Shown here: piece by piece, positions 14,566 through 20,156 of the stretch
Numbering within the stretch: position 1 is the stretch's first letter
Layout of the letters: every line of letters starts with the position of its first letter
Origin: Oscillospiraceae bacterium
Lineage (GTDB): Bacteria > Bacillota > Clostridia > Oscillospirales > Acutalibacteraceae
Direction of reading: 5' to 3'
NCBI GenBank assembly: GCA_902797915.1
Contig: CADBUK010000018.1
Coordinates: 1 to 20,156 of the forward strand
Length of the DNA: 20,156 bases
Translations under genes and position numbers: made by a program
The notes under the pieces: model-generated
The model's input: only the letters and a program-made list of their open reading frames with translations
Told to the model about the DNA's origin: nothing
Database searches by the model: none

Positions 14566-15753
14566 TTAATTAAGTGTATTTTTTAAAACCTCGCCCATAA
14601 TCTTAACGCCCTTAACAATGTTTTCATCGCTCGGGGTTGAGAAATTAAGGCGGATATAGCTGCATGGTGCCGTATCGTCAACCATAAAGGCGGAGCCCGG
14701 AACAACGGCAACCTTGTGCTTAATAAGCTCGTTAACATACGAAAGCATCTCCACGCCGTCGGGAAGCTTTGCCCAGATAAACAAACCGCCCTCGGGGCGA
14801 ACGTAGCTTATTTCGCCGCAATGCTCGTCAAGGCAGTCGCACATAAGATTAAGCTTGCGGCGGTAGATTTTCTGAATATTATCAATATGCGCATTAACGT
14901 CATATTCATCAAACCAGCGTGAAACAATCATTTGGTTTAAAACGCCCGTATGAACGTCCGAAACCTGCTTGCCGATTGTGAAAGCGGGTGCAATTTTCTT
15001 AGGCACAACCGCATACGCAACACGGATACCCGGAGCAAGAATTTTTGAAAACGAGCCCGCATAAACAACAATGCCGTCCGTATCCATACTCTTGATTGCA
15101 GGCACGTCGTCGCCCGCAACACGCAGATTACCGTATGGGTTGTCCTCAAGAATTACAAGGTTGTTTTCCCTTGCGATTTCGTACATTGCCTTTCTTTTTT
15201 CAAGGCTGAGCGTGGTGCCGCCGGGGTTCTGAAAATTAGGAATAGTGTAAATAAACTTTGCATTCGGGTTTTCGGCAACCGCTTTTCTGAGCGCGTCGAT
15301 ATTCATACCGTCCGCGTCAATCGGAACGCCGACAAGCTTACAGCCGTGAGAGCGGAAGCAGTTGAGCGAGCCGATAAAGGACGGCTCCTCACAAATAACG
15401 GTGTTCCCCTCCGAGCAAAGCACGCGTGTGGTAATATCCATAACCTGAGTGCCGCCCGCAGTGATGATTACAACATCATCGTCCGTACCTACATTCTCGC
15501 GCTCTTTAAGCCATTTTGAAACGGTTTTGCGCAGAGGGTCGTAACCCTCGGAAACGCCGTAAACCAAAGCGGAAACGGGATTTTCCTCTAATATTTCAGC
15601 CGAAAGCTTTTTAACCTCCTCGCAGGGAAAAGCCGCAGTGTCGGGAGAGCCTCCCGCAAAAGCAATCATACCCGGCTCGCTTGTTACCTTGAGTATTTCC
15701 CTGACAGCCGAGGGCTTCAGACTTGCAAATTTTTCAGATAAAGTGTAACTCAT
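14566..15753 (-). CDS. PLP-dependent aminotransferase, class I/II (2-aminoadipate / aromatic aminotransferase-like)
   Basis: Fold-type I pyridoxal-phosphate aminotransferase of 395 residues. Visible are FAGGSPDTAAFP (32-43), YGVSEGYDPLR (65-75), the phosphate-binding TAGGTQ (98-103), IPNFQNPGG (171-179), LEDNPYGNLR (202-211, with D204 and Y207 contacting the cofactor) and the Schiff-base lysine K237 in AGSFSKILAPGIRVAY. This sequence group includes LysN-type 2-aminoadipate aminotransferases and the catalytic half of MocR regulators; there is no N-terminal DNA-binding domain here. Substrate cannot be fixed from sequence; aromatic, branched-chain or aminoadipate keto acids are all possible. AGGAG lies 7 nt before the ATG. 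Gaps of 11 nt on both sides place it in the same transcript as trpS and the CDP-glycerol transferases. Confidence 0.9.
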   Translation of the reverse strand: MSYTLSEKFASLKPSAVREILKVTSEPGMIAFAGGSPDTAAFPCEEVKKLSAEILEENPVSALVYGVSEGYDPLRKTVSKWLKERENVGTDDDVVIITAGGTQVMDITTRVLCSEGNTVICEEPSFIGSLNCFRSHGCKLVGVPIDADGMNIDALRKAVAENPNAKFIYTIPNFQNPGGTTLSLEKRKAMYEIARENNLVILEDNPYGNLRVAGDDVPAIKSMDTDGIVVYAGSFSKILAPGIRVAYAVVPKKIAPAFTIGKQVSDVHTGVLNQMIVSRWFDEYDVNAHIDNIQKIYRRKLNLMCDCLDEHCGEISYVRPEGGLFIWAKLPDGVEMLSYVNELIKHKVAVVPGSAFMVDDTAPCSYIRLNFSTPSDENIVKGVKIMGEVLKNTLN

Positions 15754-15764
15754 AGTGATACTCC

Positions 15765-16883
15765 TTATTTCAGAATTTCGTTAACAAAGCGTTCGCAGGA
15801 TTTGCCGTCGCAAAGCGAAACAAAACGCTTTTTGAATTCAAGCATTTGGGGATTGTCCGCAACAGAGGTCAAAACGGCAGGCGCAAGCTCGCCAAAGCTG
15901 CTTACGACATCGCCGCAGGCATAAGCGGAATAATCATAATAAAAGCCGCGCCCGTTATCGTAATCAGCCAAATCAGGCGCATACATAACGGCAGCGTTGC
16001 CGATTATAGCGTTTTCAAAAATTACGGAGGAATAATCCGTAACAAGCACGTCGGTAATAAACAGAATATCGTTTATTTCGCGTTCGTCGCCGAAATCAAA
16101 CACCCTGCCCGAAACGCTTTCGGGAATACTCATCGGCATTTTGACGAAGGGGTGCATTTTTATAATAACAGCCCAGTCTTCGCCGAGCGCGTCAGCAAAA
16201 GCCTTTACGTCAAAAAACTGCTCGGGATAGCAGGCGTCGTTTACATTTTCGCCCCTGAAGGTCGGCGCAAAAAGGCATATTTTTTTGCCCCTGAGCCGCG
16301 GCTCCTTTTCATACAGCCTTTCCCTTGCGGCTGCAACGTAAGCCTTATCAAAAAACAAATCCGTTCTCGGAGAGCCGACGGGGATTATTTTATCCTCGGA
16401 GATACCGAACGCCTCGGCATAAATCGGCGCAACCTCGGGTGAGGAACAGATTGCCTCAGTATAATTCTTATGGGTTAAAGAGCCCTTTTCGGCAGACTGT
16501 CTGCCGTAACCGAAGCGCTTGAACGCGCCCATTGCGTGCCACACCTGAATTAAATGCTGCCCCTCGCGAAGTTTAAGCACATAAACAAGAGGCTCGTAAT
16601 CGTCAACGATAATAAACCTGCTTTGCGCCATAAGCGAAGCCAGCGTTTTATCGTCAGGGCGGTTTTCGCTTGTTACCGCCGTAACAGCGAACGGCAGATT
16701 ATTATTCTCAATGTAGTTTTTTATTGCAAGCAAATTTCCGCCAAGCCTGCCCTTTGAGGTTGCAAACATCAAAATTTTATCGGGCTGCATAGGCGTTGAC
16801 TTTGCCTTTTCAAAAAGCGAAATAAACTTTGCATACCTTGCCCTTTGCAAAACGGGGTATGCCGCAGATTTTATATTCATCAT
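15765..16883 (-). CDS. CDP-glycerol:glycerophosphate glycerophosphotransferase (TagB/TagF-like), copy 1
   Basis: GT-B fold glycerophosphotransferase of teichoic-acid-type polymer synthesis, transferring glycerol phosphate from CDP-glycerol at the inner face of the membrane. It has 372 residues. Family motifs: VWHAMGAFKRFG (115-126, H116 matching the catalytic WH-G histidine of TagF), FAPTFRG (205-211), IIKMHPF (240-246, second catalytic His H244) and TDYSSVIFEN (282-291), followed by RGFYYDY. It could be a primase (TagB-like), a polymerase or a transferase for another glycerol- or ribitol-phosphate-decorated glycan. The ATG overlaps the stop of copy 2 (ATGA), with no ribosome binding site of its own, implying translational coupling. 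Confidence 0.88.
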   Translation of the reverse strand: MMNIKSAAYPVLQRARYAKFISLFEKAKSTPMQPDKILMFATSKGRLGGNLLAIKNYIENNNLPFAVTAVTSENRPDDKTLASLMAQSRFIIVDDYEPLVYVLKLREGQHLIQVWHAMGAFKRFGYGRQSAEKGSLTHKNYTEAICSSPEVAPIYAEAFGISEDKIIPVGSPRTDLFFDKAYVAAARERLYEKEPRLRGKKICLFAPTFRGENVNDACYPEQFFDVKAFADALGEDWAVIIKMHPFVKMPMSIPESVSGRVFDFGDEREINDILFITDVLVTDYSSVIFENAIIGNAAVMYAPDLADYDNGRGFYYDYSAYACGDVVSSFGELAPAVLTSVADNPQMLEFKKRFVSLCDGKSCERFVNEILK

Positions 16884-18067
16884 AAATTGTAGTTATAACG
16901 GTTGTCGTAAGTGTTTCTGATTAACTCGTCAATAAGCTTACCGTATTCCGCGGTAATGCTTGCATATTTTTTATTTACATAGTCCGCTTTAAACTCGGCT
17001 TCCTTTTGAACGTCCGCCCTTTTGCCTTTTGAAATGAAATCACAGATTTCGGCGGCGTTCTTTGAATAAAGCGCGGGAATGTCCAGCCAGAAATCAATGT
17101 AAAAGCCGCGTTCGTCAATATACTTATCACTGTCAAAGCAGAAAATGTAAACAGGCAGATTTTTAAGCAGCGCCTCGTAAAGAATCGAGCTGTAATCGGT
17201 AATACAGTAATCGGCAACCGCCATAAAATCCGTACCCGTAAAAAGCTGCCCCGTCTGTTGATTAGTACGGGAATCCGTATAGATTTCTTCAAGATTAGTG
17301 TCAACAACGTGGTGCTTGACTATAAGGTTATATTCGCTGTAATCAACCTGATTAACAAGCTCCTCGGTTGCACGGCGGAGCTCTGCGGTATCCTCATCAT
17401 TATCCCTGAAGGTAGGAACGTAAAGGATATTCCTTTTGCCGTTATCCAAAGCGGGATAAGCTTTCAGAATTTCCGCTTTAATGCGCTCATTTTCAACAGC
17501 GTCGGTTAAATAATCCATTCTCGGAATACCGATGGGAATAAACTTTTCCTCGGGCTGACCGAAAGCCTCTGCAAAATAAGGCACGCATTTATCGCCGCTT
17601 GAAGCAATAAAATCATAGTTATTGTGCATTTTGAACGCCTCAGCCATAGCGGTTGATTTGCCGCCCTGCATATCAAGAATTGACTTACCGAAGCGCTTGA
17701 ACGCGCCGAGCGCGTGCCAAATCTGAATGACCTTTAAATCCTTTTTATGCCTGAGCATTGAAACAAGAATGCAATAACCGTCAATAACAACAACCCTTGA
17801 GGTTGCAAGCGCTTTCATCTGGCGCAGCATTTCGCCGAGGTACTTAACCTTGCCGCCGAGTCCTGAGGGAATCATTTTGCACAGCACCTCAACCTCATAC
17901 TGAGGGTAATTCGTTTTAACCTCGTCAATAATATAACGGAAATCAAGCGACGGGGTTTCGCTCTGGCGGGAAATGAAAGCAACCTTGTTTTGAGTTTTAT
18001 TCAGTTTAAAGAAAAAATAAATGAAATTCAGCACTGCGCCGAAAAGCATTGCAAGAAGTTTTTTCAT
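16880..18067 (-). CDS. CDP-glycerol:glycerophosphate glycerophosphotransferase (TagB/TagF-like), copy 2
   Basis: Paralogue of the gene that follows it, 395 residues. An N-terminal hydrophobic stretch (about 4-22) is a likely membrane-association helix that copy 1 lacks. Shared motifs: IWHALGAFKRFGKS (117-130, H118), YVPTFRDN (216-223), TDYSSILYEAL (290-300) and ERGFYIDFW. Where copy 1 has KMHPF, this one has KHHVVD (251-256). The His is kept (H252/H253) but the following Pro is lost, so acceptor or donor preference may differ. GGTG before the ATG is a weak ribosome binding site. It is separated from glyA by a strong hairpin. A two-enzyme set suggests a short glycerol-phosphate polymer or a two-step linkage; no tag/tar export genes are visible here. 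Confidence 0.88.
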   Translation of the reverse strand: MKKLLAMLFGAVLNFIYFFFKLNKTQNKVAFISRQSETPSLDFRYIIDEVKTNYPQYEVEVLCKMIPSGLGGKVKYLGEMLRQMKALATSRVVVIDGYCILVSMLRHKKDLKVIQIWHALGAFKRFGKSILDMQGGKSTAMAEAFKMHNNYDFIASSGDKCVPYFAEAFGQPEEKFIPIGIPRMDYLTDAVENERIKAEILKAYPALDNGKRNILYVPTFRDNDEDTAELRRATEELVNQVDYSEYNLIVKHHVVDTNLEEIYTDSRTNQQTGQLFTGTDFMAVADYCITDYSSILYEALLKNLPVYIFCFDSDKYIDERGFYIDFWLDIPALYSKNAAEICDFISKGKRADVQKEAEFKADYVNKKYASITAEYGKLIDELIRNTYDNRYNYNL

Positions 18068-18094
18068 TTTAACACCAAACTAAAACGATTGAAC

Positions 18095-18119
18095 GGGAAG
18101 GCAGTATTCCCGCCTTCCC
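18095..18119 (-). terminator. Hairpin between glyA and the CDP-glycerol transferase genes (weak terminator or attenuator)
   Basis: GGGAAGGC (18095-18102) and GCCTTCCC (18112-18119) form a perfect, GC-rich 8-bp stem with a 9-nt loop, starting 13 nt after the glyA stop. On the minus strand it is followed by GTTCAATCGTTTTAG, so the U-run begins about 10 nt late. Partial termination, or protection of the glyA mRNA 3' end, fits better than full termination. I see no good new promoter before the next gene. Confidence 0.55.
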
Positions 18120-18132
18120 ATTAAAACTAAAC

Positions 18133-19386
18133 TTATTCGTACAAAGGATACTTTGCAAGAAGCTCTGCAACGCCCTTTGTAATATTTTCCTTCTGATTAT
18201 CGAAATCGGTAATCGCAAGATAAATGAATTCCGAAATCTTATCAAAGTCTTCCTCATTAAGACCCCTTGTTGTAGCGGCGGGTGTGCCGATACGAACGCC
18301 CGAGGTAATGAACGGAGAAAGAGGCTCATTAGGAACGGTGTTCTTGTTAAGGGTAATATGTACCTCGTCAAGCCTGTTCTCAAGCTCCTTGCCCGTTACG
18401 CCCGTGCCGATGAGGGAAAGAAGAACGAGGTGGTTATCAGTACCGCCTGAAACGAGGTTAAGACCTCTCTTTTTAAGTCCGTTTTCAAGCGCCTTTGCGT
18501 TTTTGATAACTCTCTGCTGATACTCTTTGAACTCGGGCTTGAGCGCCTCGCCGAAGCAAACCGCCTTACCCGCGATAACGTGCATAAGCGGACCGCCCTG
18601 TGTGCCCGGGAAGATTGCGGAATTGATTTTCTTTGCAAGGTAAGGATTGTTGCAAAGGATAAGGCCGCCGCGAGGACCTCTTAAAGTTTTATGCGTTGTG
18701 GTTGTAACAATATCTGCATAAGGAACCGGATTTTGATGAAGCCCTGCAGCAACAAGACCTGCGATATGTGCCATATCAACCATAAACATAGCGCCGTTTG
18801 CGTGAGCAATATCAGCCATTGTTTTAAAATCAATCTCTCTCGGGTAAGCGGAAGCGCCTGCAACAACAAGCCTCGGCTTAACCTTGTTAACCTGCTTTGC
18901 GAAAGCGTCCAAATCAATATAACCCTCGTCGTTAACGCCGTAAGGAACGAAGTTGAAATACTTACCGCTGAGGTTTACGGGAGAACCGTGAGTTAAGTGA
19001 CCGCCGTTATCAAGGCTCATACCCATTACGGTATCGCCCGGTTTAATTACTGCAAAATAAGCGGCGATGTTTGCCTGAGCGCCTGAATGAGCCTGAACGT
19101 TTGCGTACTTAGCGCCGAAAAGCTCGCAAGCTCTTTTGATTGCGATTTCCTCAACAACGTCAACATACTGGCATCCGCCGTAATAACGCTTGCCCGGGAA
19201 GCCCTCAGCATACTTGTTTGTAAGCACGCTGCCCATTGCTGCCATAACCTGCGGCGAAACAAGGTTTTCGGAAGCGATAAGCTCAATGTTTTCACGCTGA
19301 CGCTTTAATTCGAGCGCCATTGCATCGGCAACCTCTTTATCGGTTTCGGCAACCTTTGCGATTGAATCATAGTAATCCGGAAACAT
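18133..19386 (-). CDS. glyA: Serine hydroxymethyltransferase
   Basis: PLP enzyme that converts serine plus THF to glycine plus 5,10-methylene-THF, the main one-carbon input; the product feeds ThyA and TrmFO encoded in this window. It has 417 residues, the usual length. It shows ELIASENLVSP (35-45), GKRYYGGCQYVD (65-76), the AHSGAQAN cofactor region (99-106), VDMAHIAGL (203-211), and TTTTHKTLRGPRGG (228-241) with the Schiff-base lysine K233. The start at 19386 is preceded by GGAGG at 9 nt. The frame stays open further upstream to 19485, but those residues cross the promoter region and do not resemble the family. Confidence 0.97.
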   Translation of the reverse strand: MFPDYYDSIAKVAETDKEVADAMALELKRQRENIELIASENLVSPQVMAAMGSVLTNKYAEGFPGKRYYGGCQYVDVVEEIAIKRACELFGAKYANVQAHSGAQANIAAYFAVIKPGDTVMGMSLDNGGHLTHGSPVNLSGKYFNFVPYGVNDEGYIDLDAFAKQVNKVKPRLVVAGASAYPREIDFKTMADIAHANGAMFMVDMAHIAGLVAAGLHQNPVPYADIVTTTTHKTLRGPRGGLILCNNPYLAKKINSAIFPGTQGGPLMHVIAGKAVCFGEALKPEFKEYQQRVIKNAKALENGLKKRGLNLVSGGTDNHLVLLSLIGTGVTGKELENRLDEVHITLNKNTVPNEPLSPFITSGVRIGTPAATTRGLNEEDFDKISEFIYLAITDFDNQKENITKGVAELLAKYPLYE

Positions 19387-19439
19387 AAACAAAATCCTCC
19401 ACGTTCCATATATTGTATTTAATATAATGCAATGTCTAT

Positions 19440-19469
19440 ATAATAACACAAGCGATATGCGTATTACAA
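19440..19469 (-). promoter_or_regulatory. Candidate promoter for glyA
   Basis: TTGTAA (19464-19469), an 18-bp spacer and TATTAT (19440-19445) on the minus strand, with a TGT directly before the -10 box (an extended -10 pattern). It lies between the folD terminator and the glyA ribosome binding site. The surrounding AT-rich sequence offers weaker alternatives, so the exact register is uncertain. Confidence 0.5.
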
Positions 19470-19483
19470 TGACAAAATTATAC

Positions 19484-19506
19484 AAAAAAGAGAGGCAATG
19501 CCTCTC
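19484..19506 (-). terminator. Rho-independent terminator of folD
   Basis: GAGAGGC and GCCTCTC (19490-19496 with 19500-19506) form a 7-bp stem with a 3-nt loop, followed on the minus strand by six T residues (19489-19484). It begins 4 nt after the folD stop. It separates folD from glyA transcriptionally. Confidence 0.9.
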
Positions 19507-19510
19507 AAAA

Positions 19511-20156
19511 TTAATCTATATTGTTTTGAATTTTAGCTGCAGTAAGGGTATTCTGCATAAGCATAGAGATTGTCATAGGGCCTACTCCGCCGGGAACAGG
19601 CGTAATAAAAGCGCACTTTTCCTGCACAGCGTCAAAATCAACGTCGCCGCAGAGCTTGCCGTTTTCATCCCTGTTCATACCTACGTCAATTACAACTGCG
19701 CCGTTCTTAACCATATCGGCGGTAACGAATTTTGCCCTGCCGATTGCGGCTACAAGAATATCCGCCTCCCTTGTGATTTCAGCAAGGTTGCGGGTTTTTG
19801 AATGGGTAATTTCAACCGTTGCGTTTTCGTGAAGCAGCAGCATTGCCATAGGCTTGCCTACGATATTGCTTCTGCCGATAACTACCGCCTTTTTGCCCGT
19901 TACGTCAACGCCCGTTGAATGAATAAGTTCCATTACGCCCGCAGGGGTGCAGGGCAGGAAATTATAATCGCCTATCATAATTGCGCCGACGTTTACGGGA
20001 TGAAACGCGTCAACGTCCTTAATCGGATTAATGCGGTTGATAACCTCTTTATCGTCAAGATGAGAGGGTAGCGGAAGCTGGCAGAGAATACCGTTAATTT
20101 TTTCGTCCTTATTGAGCCTGTCAACGAGGGCGTTGAGCTCGTCCTGAGTAGTTTCA
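19511..20156 (-). CDS. folD: Bifunctional methylene-THF dehydrogenase / methenyl-THF cyclohydrolase FolD (5' end outside window)
   Basis: Interconverts 5,10-methylene-THF and 10-formyl-THF. 214 C-terminal residues are visible; about 60-70 N-terminal residues, including the catalytic Lys region, lie beyond the right edge. The frame runs open to 20156, so the ATG at 19978 is internal. Seen here: NGILCQLPLP, then KDVDAFHPVNVG, FLPCTPAGVMELI, the dinucleotide-binding VVIGRSNIVGKPMA, the ADILVAAIGRAKFV segment and PVPGGVGPMTISML near the C-terminus. The usual DGFHP is DAFHP here, a small change next to the folate pocket. Neighbour of glyA, with which it is linked by methylene-THF, but separated from it by a terminator. 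Confidence 0.95.
   Translation of the reverse strand, partial: ETTQDELNALVDRLNKDEKINGILCQLPLPSHLDDKEVINRINPIKDVDAFHPVNVGAIMIGDYNFLPCTPAGVMELIHSTGVDVTGKKAVVIGRSNIVGKPMAMLLLHENATVEITHSKTRNLAEITREADILVAAIGRAKFVTADMVKNGAVVIDVGMNRDENGKLCGDVDFDAVQEKCAFITPVPGGVGPMTISMLMQNTLTAAKIQNNID

Overview
The window reads as chromosomal DNA of a low-to-mid GC Gram-positive anaerobe. The best guess is class Clostridia, perhaps a Ruminococcaceae/Oscillospiraceae relative. The evidence is the rnc / radical SAM / smc order, a TrmFO-type folate-dependent tRNA methyltransferase, TagB/TagF-type CDP-glycerol transferases, GGAGG-type ribosome binding sites and a Clostridia-like infC start region. The genus is not resolved. 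All 18 recognisable genes lie on the minus strand, so transcription runs from high to low coordinates.

In transcription order: (1) folD (3' part only) ends in a clear intrinsic terminator near 19.5 kb. (2) A candidate promoter near 19.45 kb drives glyA. After a strong hairpin come two tandem CDP-glycerol transferases, a class I/II aminotransferase, trpS, mltG, thyA and folA, mostly with gaps of 10-60 nt. This unit mixes one-carbon/thymidylate metabolism (GlyA, ThyA, DHFR, with FolD just upstream) with envelope and translation genes. (3) A near-consensus promoter at about 11.0 kb and a structured leader precede infC-rpmI-rplT. infC most likely begins at a rare AUC codon, and the operon ends in a strong terminator at 9.67 kb. 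(4) A promoter at about 9.6 kb, overlapped by an AT-rich inverted repeat, drives a seven-gene genome-maintenance and RNA unit: SpoU-family rRNA methyltransferase, dprA, topA, trmFO, rnc, a radical SAM protein, and smc (which runs off the window's left edge). Several junctions in this last unit are ATGA overlaps or gaps under 20 nt.

The most interesting non-coding feature is a 276-bp nested palindromic element at 9224-9499. It has about 26-bp imperfect terminal inverted repeats and encloses two large hairpins. It sits exactly between a good Shine-Dalgarno sequence (GAGGT at 9504-9508) and the ATG (9222) of the rRNA methyltransferase. Removing it would put the two 5 nt apart, so it looks like a MITE-like insertion into a ribosome-binding site. 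When folded as RNA, its terminal stem would bring the split initiation signals back together.

Other points for a second look: TopA has Ala-Val in place of the near-invariant Gly-Glu after the TOPRIM acidic triad, and RNase III has Asn in place of a conserved active-site Asp.
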